A stretch of 64,000 bases of DNA from Pythium myriotylum (lineage: Eukaryota > Oomycota > Peronosporomycetes > Pythiales > Pythiaceae). Within the stretch, counting starts at the first letter, position 1; the number at the start of each line of letters is the position of its first letter. Below, one piece after another: positions 9,722-19,544 of the stretch. The notes beneath the pieces are model-generated. The model searched no databases and was not told where the DNA came from. It worked only from the letters and a program-made list of their open reading frames with translations. The position numbers and the translations under genes are program-made. Location: positions 2,170,001 to 2,234,000 of the forward strand of contig JALJCQ010000004.1 in assembly GCA_023091665.1 (NCBI GenBank), given 5' to 3'.

Positions 9722-12414
9722 ATGGCTGGCTTGGGTCCGCAGGTCGTGCAGGTGCTCGACTTCGCAGCAGCCCGCGCGCCGGAGCTGCAGGCGCTGCAGG
9801 AGCTCGCGCGCCATGCGGATCTGCGCTCGGTCGTCGACGAGAAGCTGGTGACGCAGCGCAACCAGCGGCGACGGCGAGCCAACGCGTTCAAGTCCCACAA
9901 GATGCCGCGCCGCCTGCGCAACCAAGCAGCGACCGGTCCGGCCTCGCGAGACCAGGAAGAAGAGCACATTGCGCTGGGCAACGATGGCTCGAAGCCAGCC
10001 GATTCGAAACGGCTTGGTGTGGGCGCGGGCGACAAGGCCGCCAAGGCGCGCGCCAAGAGAGAGAGCAAGCCGCGATGCCGCAAGCACCGCCGCCGAATGC
10101 ACTTGCTGCTGGAAGAGCATTCGTGGGTGGCAGCCCAGAAACCTGACGGCGACTGCGACGAAGAGGCTGCTGTTGAAGTGCCGAAGTGGCTTCCGACACA
10201 TGCGTGGCACGCCAAACGTATGCTCATGCGAGAGCGCTACGGTTACATGCTCCCGCAACGGCGCCAAGATAAGAGTATCTCGGCGGCGCTTACCGCACTG
10301 CGCAAGACCGCGACCCTTCATGACGCGTCATACTATGGGGTTCTGGAGCTGTACGGCCTCGATGAGCTTCTTCTAGAGGTGCTCCAAGTCGTATCGGATC
10401 CTTCGGGTTCCCAGTTTGACGATCGCCGGTTCTTCAAGGGGGAGGAGGAAGGGTGCAGCGTTTTGTATCATCCGAACCAGTTTCCGTCCGGGACTATTGC
10501 CCCGGTGACTTTCATGTGGCGTCCTACTAGTGAGCACGATGATGGAGCCAAAGGCGCGGAAGATGAGGAGCCGCTTCCTCGCAAACGCCAGTTGTGGATC
10601 TGGATCCATCCTGCCGCGTTCATGGAGGCCGCAAACGCTATCGCGGATGCCTGCCAGGAAGTCATGAGTGAGCGAGATGGTTCTGAGAGCATCGAGATTT
10701 TGGATCGACGAGGACACCTCGCGCGATTACAATTGCGCGGCAAGTCTGCAGAGAGTATCCTGCACAACGTTCTCAAAGAAGCTGAAGTCGCAGGGACTGA
10801 TGACATGGCTGATGACTCGGACCACGACGATGGGTACTCGGCGACTTCCTTTCGCGAACTTTTCTCCAAATCTAATCCCTCGAACCTCCAGGTCATCCTG
10901 AAGAAAGCAAGAGAGGGTGATTCAGGTCGTCGCATACGGAGTGTCTATGTTCAGGATCCACGCTTGAGATCCGCGAGCCACTCAAGGAACCAAAACCGAA
11001 CTCAAGCCTCCCGGTCAGAACTCTCGTTGCTGAAAGAACCAAGTGCAGACATGGTCAATGCCGCATCTAGCATTCTTTGTCCTTTATCTGGCCTTCACCT
11101 GGCGGAAGACAACGCAGAAGAACCCGACTCGGAACTTATCCTTACTCGCCTGGAGTCTTTGATCCAGTGGACCACGAAGTCTCGGGAGGCATGGGATCCT
11201 ACATCCGACGCGGTGTATCCATATGTGCCGCGTTCTGCCTCTCCAGCTTCGACTGATGCCAACGTTGAAGACGTCGAGCCATCATCAACCCGCTCCTCAA
11301 TTCCAGTGTCGCCGTTGTGGTCACTCTCCGGACGTGGACATGTGCATCGAAAATTTATGAAGGATCACGAAATAAACGAGTCCAGGGATGGGGCGTCTGT
11401 CCTCGTCAGCAGTGTCCCTGTTCTTCTCGTTAGAGAGCACTCAGCATTTCCCTGCTCGAGTGGTTTAGACTTGATTATCGGCCCGGAGTACGCCCCCGCG
11501 TTCTTGAATGCGTTCGTTTTTTCAGGAGCGATGGTGATTGGCTTGGAGGAATACGAAGCACTCGCGACAACAATCCTTCAGCCATCGTTTCCCCGTGACT
11601 TTCCTGACACTGCGGCTTGCCGCAACTATTGGGACCAACTCGCTAATGAGCTGGAGAGCGAGCACATCAAGAAGCCAAAGGCCAAGCGAGTCAACTACGA
11701 GAAGCTCGGAGTTGAGTCACCATTCCAGCCCAACTGGGAGCTCCTTTTCCAAAGTGTAGAAGGATGCTCAAAACCAGGAGATGGGGAGGATTATGACGAG
11801 CAGATGGAACCTCCTATGGCTTTGTGCGTTCTTCGCGTAGCAACTTATATGGAGCCGTTTCCATTCTACCCGTACTTGGATAGCGCAATTGACGAAGATG
11901 ACCATGGCGGAAGAGAATTGGTACCAGTCGCCGTGCCAACGCTTATTCGAGTCGCAGTCTCGTTACCTCGACGCGGTAATCTCGAATCCTGCTCCTTGGT
12001 AAGGAAGACACTGATCGACCATTGAAATCGTTGCTAATCCCTACGGTTTTCACTGTAGCTTTACCAGCCGCGAGCTGGAGATGTTGCGCGATTTCGTGAA
12101 GACTCGAAGTGGAATGGATATGAACTCGACGGACGTGTGGCTCAGGAGGAGGTGCGATGGATACTTTGTGGTGCTTCTCAACTCCCCGCATCTAACCCTC
12201 TCTTTCACTCAAGCTTGAGCTCGTGGGTTTCGTAACGTCGGCGGTCTACGATCGTCCGAAGAGCTCATTCCGAGGGACTGCATTCTGTGCATGTGACACT
12301 CTGCAGCGCCTCGCCGTCACTCAGCGTGATGGTACGTCCAAGACCCTTCTCGCCATGACTCGGACACCGACATCGAGACAGCTTCGTCCCGTGCTTATCC
12401 ACGTCCAAGCCTAG
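9722..12414 (+). CDS. POP1: Ribonuclease P/MRP protein subunit Pop1
   Basis: Exons 9722-11998, 12059-12151 and 12214-12414 give 856 aa. The raw frame stops at 12025, but that stop is inside intron 1 (60 nt, with branch-like CTAAT); splicing this and a 62-nt second intron restores the family C-terminus. The N-terminus carries the Pop1 signature: a basic KCRKHRRR stretch, then LPTHAWHAKRM and a YGYMLPQR segment, followed by SYYGVLEL, near residues 115-215. A POPLD-like region with LDLIIGPEYAPAFLNAF and RDFPDT lies near residues 580-635. The last exon encodes LVGFVTSAVYDRPKSSFRG, like the conserved GFVTSG motif at the end of Pop1 proteins. Pop1 is the large scaffold protein of RNase P and RNase MRP, needed for tRNA 5' maturation and rRNA processing in the nucleolus. 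The central region is acidic and variable. Confidence 0.93.
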
Positions 12415-12785
12415 GAATGTCTGAGCTTCAGTCCCAGATGCACCTATCTCAACACGATAAGCCAGTCGCAGTATGAATCCATTGTTCCTCCACATAATTT
12501 ACACCGAATATGAACAAACAAGCCTCGCTGGGAGATTGGATGGAGAACAAAAACCCAACCGATCGATTGTCAGCGCTTGGATCGACGGGGTTGTGCACGC
12601 ACGAAGAGTGGAGGGCGGATATAGAACAGGGAACTGGCTTCCAGGTACGCCTCCGAAACGAACCTGAGGAGCAACGACTCTCAGCAGCGAGCGATGGTCT
12701 TGACATTCGAGTCGGGTTGGTCTCAGCCGTATCGGGGTGTGGATTACTAATGGTACACTCAACGTGATCCTGATTCGGTCGGTGT
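12415..12785. other. Convergent 3' intergenic region
   Basis: 371 bp between the stop codons of the convergent POP1 and sirtuin genes. Several short open frames on both strands have no start context, no family resemblance and overlap each other. I see only 3' untranslated sequence here. Confidence 0.5.
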
Positions 12786-14767
12786 CTAAATGTCGCCGTC
12801 CGTGCTCATGTCCTCTTCAAACGAACTGTTCCTCAAGAGCTCACTCCCGCTACCCATGAGCTGGTCGTGATCATCGTCATCGGCAGCAACGCGATGCACA
12901 GGGGTTGGATTCAGATCACTCTCATCCATACCAACATCCAGCACCATCCGCCCTCGTCCACTGCTGCTAAACCCATCGTCTTCATCCTGACTGCTGTCCA
13001 ATGAATCATCGTTGTCTTCGACCTCACTCGACGATGGACTGCTTGCTTTTGATCCATTAAACATGTGACGGGAGGGTGGAAAGAATTCAAACGGCAGAGG
13101 ATCCTTGTTCTTCCCCAAATTTTCGAGGTTGAACGTCAGGTTCGACTGGTTGAGAAGAACAGGATCTGGTTTGGGAATCTCCCACCCAAGTTGACGGCAA
13201 AGCTCTTCGACAATTTCGTCCGAATACCCCAGGAGCTCAACGTCAAACTTATGCGGCCGACCGACTGGTTCTCTGTCACACTCCGTTTGTAAGTCCCTTT
13301 GCAAACCGCATCATCCAAATTGTCGTCGCACTTACCGATTGATGAGAATCATCGGTGCGCTGTTGTGGATACGCCCTACAAGGCTTCGAACGGGATTGAC
13401 TTTGAGCGATGAGCCCATCACAAGAACGAGGTCAGCCTCATTTTCATCAGCCTTGATAAGATCGTGGAATCGCCGTGGGAGTGATTCACCAAAGAATACG
13501 ATATCCGGCTTTACGATTCCGTTCTCGGCTCCGCACGACTTGCACATCGGTACTTGTTGGCGCATAACGTCATCTCGAATCGCATCTCCGGGATACGTCT
13601 TCTTGCAGGCCAGACAAGTCGCTGTCGCAAACGACCCGTGGCACAGAATGCTCCTCTCATGAGATATTCCCGCAGCGTGCTCTAGCATGTCGATGTTCTG
13701 GCTATATACACGGAGGAGCTTGCCTTTGTCTTCGAGCAACTTCAAGAAGTAGTGACTGCGCGATGGAACAAAGGTGAATCCGTTGGCTTTCGGAAAGAGC
13801 TCTTTGGCAAACGCGAAGAATGGTCGAGGATTCGTCCGAAAGAACTCAATATCTGCAGCGATCAAACAAACGCAACGTCACGTCCTTTGCTCGGATACAT
13901 GGGCAGGGTTTAGACCACTCACCAAACATGCACTGCGGGTTCGGCAAGTTGTACTCACCCAGGCGCTGCACAAGTCGATATGCACCACAATCGTCAGCAA
14001 CACTGAGTAATCCCGGCTCTGTGACCACGTCAGCAACATACACTGTAGATGCCGTTCTCGGACCGGAAATCTGGAATGCCACAGGACACAGAGATGCCAG
14101 CGCCGGCAAGCACAACGATCTTTTTCGCGTTTCGAAGCAGCTCCACGACATCCTGGAGCGAATTGATGTGGTCGAGCTTCTGTCGCACAGGAATCGACGG
14201 CTGAATGAGCCGCATGCCCATTGAGATGATCGCCTCCCAGAGCTCTTCATCGTCCACGGCCGTGCCTTCCGACACGCCGAGGCCGAGCACGTCGAGCATT
14301 TGGCCCGCCGCGACGCCCTGCTGCTTCTGGTCCAGCAGCCATGCCATGAAGGACTCTTCGGTGAGGTCTCCGTCCGGCTTGCTGGCCTTGTCGGACGAGG
14401 AGGCGGACGGTGACGATCCCGTGTCGGCCTGAGCTCGCGGCGGCGGGTCCGTGTGGTCCATGCTGGCGGCCGCCATCGCCGCCGTGGCCGACGCAGTTCC
14501 GGCGGCGTCTTCGGCGTGGCCGTTGGCGTCCTTCCAGTTCTGCGGGCTCGTCGTGCTGGCCTTCTGGCCGACACAGATGCTGGGCGTGGCGGGCGGCGTG
14601 GCGCCTGCGGGGGCGCTGGCGGGCGGCAGGATGGGCGCGAGGGTCTCGCTCTCGTCGTCGGAGGCGCGGTGCTTCTTCGTGGGCGGCGTCTCGGCCGAGT
14701 GGTTCATGCTGACGCTGCGGTCGCGGCTCGGCGGCGAGGAGCGCCGCGCGGACTTGGCGGATTCCAT
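12786..14767 (-). CDS. SIRT1-like NAD-dependent protein deacetylase (class I sirtuin)
   Basis: Four exons on the minus strand: 14767-14042, 13965-13923, 13852-13336 and 13272-12786, separated by introns of 76, 70 and 63 nt, give 590 aa. The Rossmann NAD site begins with [15 protein letters not shown]; the second exon is only 43 bp and supplies [14 protein letters not shown], the exact counterpart of the SIRT1 segment after the GIY motif. Gln308-Asn-Ile-Asp311 and His328 (LCHGS) are the catalytic residues, and Cys336, Cys339, Cys360 and Cys363 form the zinc site. The closing [16 protein letters not shown] is also SIRT1-like. The first ~220 residues and last ~100 residues are disordered and acidic/Ser-rich. 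The expected activity is removal of acetyl groups from histone or other lysines with NAD; nuclear location is inferred from the class I relationship. Confidence 0.94.
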
Positions 14768-15342
14768 GGGTTCTAGGGCGCGCGCGCGGGCGGGAGCGGC
14801 ACGGAGAGGAAGCGGAGATCGCGGAGAATCCGAGGAGCGGGCGAGTGGGCGGGCGGCGGTGTCGTCACGTCGCGGGGCGCGGCGCCAAGCGGGGCGAGGC
14901 GGCTGGGCGAGCTGGGGGTGGCTGTCGTTTCCGCGCCTTCGTCAGGCGGGACAATCCCCCAGACGTACGGGCTCCCGACTAAGTACGATTCCACCACGCT
15001 TTTTCCGACCGAGAGAACATGGGGAGAACGCTTCGGATTGGAGGAAGAGTTTGAATGAAGTACCATTTCAACCAATGAGAATCCAATAGCAGGAAGCAGG
15101 TGGTGTGCACCACATAGAAACAGAGGAGATGTACCCATGTCGCCTCGATGGATACACTGGGCAGTGTTCGAAAAGCAGTAAGCAGTCGCGTTGCGCAGTG
15201 GGAGAAACACGCAAAAGGCCAAGTGTAGCCATCCGAGGCGCCTGCGCAGTGAGTTTCGAGCAAGCGGTTTCGCTTCGTGTGAAAAGACGAAAATCTGGAT
15301 CGGCTGTCGGTGTCGAGTCGCTGCCATCTGCACTGACGCCAC
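14768..15342. promoter_or_regulatory. Divergent intergenic region, sirtuin / ODA docking-like gene
   Basis: 575 bp between two divergent ATGs. The half next to the sirtuin is very GC-rich, the half next to the coiled-coil gene is more balanced. Open frames here are compositional shadows. No repeat or recognisable core promoter could be defined by eye. Confidence 0.4.
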
Positions 15343-17317
15343 ATGGCAGGCGAGACGCCCAAGAAGCCGGCCCCCAAGCTGGTCAAGTCGGCGTCCGAGA
15401 GCTCCATCAAAAGGAAGCAGCAGGGCAGTCTGCTGGACCAGGAGCTCCTCGTGCTCGAGCGTGATGAGGGCAAACGCCACGCGAAGGAATTGTCGACGAC
15501 GCTGCTCGAGCACGCCAAAAAGATCGAGGAGGTTCAGGCGAAGAACCGTCGTCTGGAGGAAGAGGTAGGAAGGAGGAAGACTCGGACGAGGATCTAACTC
15601 AGCTACTGATGGCTCGTCGAATCGTAGCTATCGTTCGACGACCACGTGACTCGAGACGACCCGTTCTACAATGAGGAGGTCGCCGAAAAGCTATCCAACT
15701 TGTACCTGCAGGGCAACAACTTTCTGATCCGATTGGAGTTGGAGCGGAAGGAAGTCGCCCGCTTGAATGCACTCATCCAACGCAGTGAGTCGACACTCGC
15801 TCAACAGAAGAGCAAGCTCTACGAGTTATCCGCGCTGGACCATAACCACTCGGTTCTTGTGGGCAAGATCCGCAAAATGGAGCACGACATCGACCGTCGT
15901 GTCGTCAAGATGAACGAGAAGCTCACCGTCAACCGCAAGCTGCGCGACGCCATTGACGCGCAGCGCGCAGAACGCGCGCGCATGGACGCTATCTACACCA
16001 AGATGGCCCAAGAAGGTCTCAGCAAGCAGATAAAAGTAACCAAACTCGCGGGCGAAGTCGAGAGGCTCCGCCATGACGTTGCGTCCATCGAGAAGGAGAT
16101 TGAAGACATGCACGCGGAGGGCGACGAGTGGGAGCGCCAGTGCGACCAACGTGCTGCCGCAATCATGCAGGAACTAAAGGAAATTGCTCTTCGCGAACGC
16201 GATGCCGAAGAGCTCGCGGACGTGGATAAGTACAAGTACCTGAGCGATAACGAACTCGTTAAGCACGTGACAGCTGCTCAAGAGAATGTATTGCGCTCTC
16301 GCGCCACCCGCAACAGGTGGAAGTCAAGCCAAGCCAAAATCGCCACAGATGCACTGCTCACCAAGTACCAGGAGAATCGCTCGTTCATCGAGAAAATCCA
16401 CGAAGTCTCAGGCACTCACACTGTCTCGGAAATGATCGAAGCGTTTAATCGTCAAGAGGTGGAGCACTTCGAACGGATCCAGTTGGTCAATCAACTCGCG
16501 GAGGAGATCGAGAATCATCGCCTCGCCAGTGCGAAGCTGCGAGAAGAAATTGGACGGTAAGAGCTACTTTAGGTCGGCATAGCTTGTCCATTGCCACGGC
16601 TAACTGCATCCACTGGACAGCCTGAAACAGCGGAAGGACTCAGTAGACTTCCAGCGCATGAATCGCGTCGAAACTCTGAAGGCAAAGCTCCAGGCGACGA
16701 TCGACCAGAAAAAGCACAAGGACGAATCAAACCACGAACTGCAGTCTTTCCTTGCATCACTCAAACCTGCGATCCTTACGCTCCATTCGGAAATTCATTG
16801 TCCCGAGATTCACAACGACGGCGACATGAAGAAGATCTTAGGCGATGTGGAAGATCAAATCGTCACACTCCTGCAAAGGTACAGTGCCAAGATCGAGGAG
16901 AGGAAGGCGGCGGATTTTGCGATGAGTGAGCTTAGTGGTCTCGAGCAAAGCAACCAAGATGTTAGTCCAGGAAAGCCCTTGGCTGCTACGCAAGGCTCGC
17001 CGAGCAAGTCGCGGCCGGGGGGAACCCATGAGCAGCCAGGCGCAGATGCAGCTGCTGCGCCTCCTCCGTTGAGCTTTATACCCCAGCCAGAGGTCGGGGC
17101 ACTTGTTCAGGCTGGTAGTCCTGCTGGCAAGGCTGTGAACGGGCGGTCGGTTGCAGCCTTACTGGCGAAGGAGCAACCGTACCGCTACGGCGGATTACGC
17201 CCGCCCCACTTGTCGATTGAGGAGCTACGGAAGAAGGACAACGTTGAGGAGGAGTATCCGCTCACATATGACGAGCTCAAGGTAAAAGTTTGGCGCGGAG
17301 ATAACCACGCTTCATAG
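15343..17317 (+). CDS. Outer dynein arm docking complex-like coiled-coil protein (ODAD1/CCDC63/ODA1 type)
   Basis: Exons 15343-15564, 15628-16556 and 16621-17317 (introns 63 and 64 nt) give 615 aa. Residues ~30-440 are nearly continuous coiled coil. The block IRKMEHDIDRRVVKMNEKL followed by NRKLRDAIDAQRAERARMDA matches the conserved part of ODA1/CCDC63/ODAD1, where a similar Lys-x-Asn-Glu-x-Leu and Leu-Arg-x-x-Ile-Asp pattern is found, and the later block around EAFNRQEVEHFERIQLVNQL is again family-like. The C-terminal ~200 residues are disordered with Pro/Ala, ending in a more conserved-looking segment around PYRYGGLRPPHLSIEELRKK. Family members anchor outer dynein arms to axonemal doublets; oomycete zoospores have two flagella, so expression at sporulation is expected but not visible in the sequence. 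Another coiled-coil family cannot be excluded. Confidence 0.75.
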
Positions 17318-17432
17318 CCGACAGCAGTTGTAGTACCGAAGGTGCGGGGTGCCATTCCAAGGTTTACATAGGCTGCCCACACTGAGGTAAGTACGGTGTA
17401 AGTCATGAGCATCTATGGTTTCTGCGTTCCGA

Positions 17433-19274
17433 TCAAGCAGTCTTGGCCTTCTTGGCCTCAGGCTCGTCGGTCTCTACTGTTCACAAATGATCTTGTCAGC
17501 GTAGCCTTTAGCTAGACACTTCACATGCACTTACCAGTCGGCTCCGTTGCAGCCACTTCGACGGAATCCTCGCCCGATGGCGGGGCTTCCTTGACCTTGT
17601 TGCCTACTGCACGGGCCTTGGGGCCCCAGTTCGGCTCGGGATTACCGGGGAATCGCAGCGCCTTAGGCTTTTCGTGAGCCGCTGGTCGCTTCGAGTTGAA
17701 GTTGGCTTCAAAAGCCGGCTCTTTGGCCAGGATACGCGTTCCTGGAGTCTCTTGGCCCTCGCGCTTCTTGTTGAGCGGGTGTTTCTTGACCCAACACCGC
17801 ATTATATCCCAAATCACGTGGTTCGGTGCCGTGGTCTTAATTGCGTCAGGCACCTTGTGAAATTGCGAGGCCTCATATCCGGCGTGGCGAATCGCACCCT
17901 GGATCTGGTCCATTCGCGGGTTCGTGCAGTGGAGCGTCTTGCACAGGCCTGGTAAAGTGTAGTGGAGCGGCGCGTCGACGAGCTCTTCCGAGATCGTCGT
18001 GAGAAGGCCGTGCAATCGATCCTTGGTCGGGAACTCGTCCGTGGTCTTTGCGACGCGATCTCGAATACGGACGACGACATCACGGTCGTGGATTGGAGCC
18101 GACCAGAAGGGACCGGCCATCTTGAACTTGCCTCCACATTGGTCACACTCCTGGCCTACAACTGGCGCACGCGAGGCATGGAATGTGTTGCCATGCGGCA
18201 CACCGAGCTTCTGCAAGTGGAAGCTGTCGCAGTTGACACACTGGTAGTAGTACGAAAGCTTGGTCATGGCCTGCTTCACGTTCACTGGGGATTTGTACAC
18301 GCGCACGAAGACACGAACGTAGAAATCGATGCTGCACGACGCGATCGGGACGATGTGGCGCTGGTAACGGTTGGCCGCCGACTCGATCGAGTGGAGCACT
18401 ACAGCAAATCAAACGTTAGACATTACGACTCTTCGTCTGCTTCCGTTAGTGATTCGATTTTCGTACCCATGCGAAGTGCCATTTCGTGGAGGTAGTTGGC
18501 TTTGTTTGGGACCGAGCCGTAACGCGAGAAGCACACCTCTGGGTTCTTGCCAGAGAGTACGGCCATGTCGGTGCAGGTGACACAGAGCAGACCACCGTTG
18601 GCAACACTCTGGACGGCACCGTCCAGGAAGATCGAGGCCGAACCGTACGGATCCAGGTCGATAACGTCAAACTGGTCCTTGTCCTTGCGGTGGTTGTACA
18701 TGACGTCAGTAGCGTCCGCCTCGTTTGGGATCACGCGGTCCAGCGGTAGCTCGTTGAACTCAATGTTGCGCTTGATCGATTCGACGGCTGCCGGATCCAT
18801 GTCATTCACGAGAATCGACTTGACACCCGGGATCTGTTGAAAGTAACGGATCGAGCGCAGCCCCGACGCCGAGAGCGCCTCGAAGATGCGGATACCCGAG
18901 CTCTCGGCGTTTTCCACGAGATACTTCTCGACCTCGTCGTCCGAGATCTCGACAGGCTCGGCGTTCTCGCCAAGCTCTCGCTTCTGCTTCTTCTCGAGCT
19001 GCTCGCGCGCGCGCGAACGCGCAAAGTCGGATATCATGTTGATGGAGAGGTCGCGGTTGAGCACCTGCACGTTGTTGTAGAAGACTTTGTTCTGCTCAGG
19101 AAAGATCATGACGCCATTGCCCTCGCGGATGATCTTGTGGCCGGGCGGCGCCGGCTTGTTCTGCAGCTGCTTGGCCTTTTCGGCCCAGTTGGTCGAGGCC
19201 ATGGCGTGGGTGGAGAGTTGGCGCGCGCGGACGACGGAGAGTGCGCGGAGGCCGCCGAGCATGCACGAGGTCAA
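17433..19274 (-). CDS. TRM1: tRNA (guanine26-N2)-dimethyltransferase Trm1
   Basis: Exons 19274-18467, 18398-17535 and 17476-17433 (introns 68 and 58 nt) give 571 aa. The SAM-binding fold is clear: FEALSASGLRSIRYFQQ, a VNDMDP segment, and DVIDLDPYGS with the catalytic-loop DPYG. Splicing joins ALRM to VLHSIESAANRYQRHIVP, the typical Trm1 run. A Cys-rich part follows with pairs near the segment SYYYQCVNCDSFH and GQECDQCGGKF, like the zinc-binding part of eukaryotic Trm1. The enzyme makes m2,2G26 in tRNA. The N-terminus before an internal ATG (19202, residue 25) is basic, hydrophobic and ends in an STHA motif, like a mitochondrial presequence, so two isoforms are plausible as in yeast. The C-terminal tail is a Lys-rich nuclear-signal-like sequence completed by the 44-bp last exon. 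Confidence 0.95.
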
Positions 19275-19544
19275 GTGGGACGTCCCCGCCGGATTGCTAT
19301 TGGTGCATCGCCATCAAGCGGCGCCAATCGACTGGAAGCCATGAGCGGGTACGATACCGGTAGGGAATCGGTACCAGCTATACACTATACGCGACCCTAT
19401 TTCCGGATTTTTCGGCGCTAAGAATAGACCCGCTGGTATCGGTTTCGTACCGGTATGGTTGCAGAATGGCAGGAACGAAGTGAGAGCGGAGCCGAGGGAA
19501 GCGCATTGAAGATCGAGTGACGAGAAGAGAGACCGCGGGCGCTT
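19275..19544. promoter_or_regulatory. Divergent promoter region, TRM1 / eIF4G
   Basis: 270 bp between divergent start codons. It contains several copies of a GGTA(C/T)CG-like word (about 19348-19460), partly as inverted pairs such as GGTACGAAACC against GGTTTCGTACC-type sequences. These could be binding sites; evidence is only repetition. Confidence 0.35.

Noticed and set aside
9542..10321. 259-codon minus-strand frame
   Set aside because: Antisense shadow of the conserved, GC-rich Pop1 N-terminus; the plus strand has unambiguous Pop1 motifs.
17318..17432. Further exon of the ODA docking-like gene
   Set aside because: The stop at 17317 is preceded by a coherent C-terminus and the gap to the TRM1 stop is only 115 bp.
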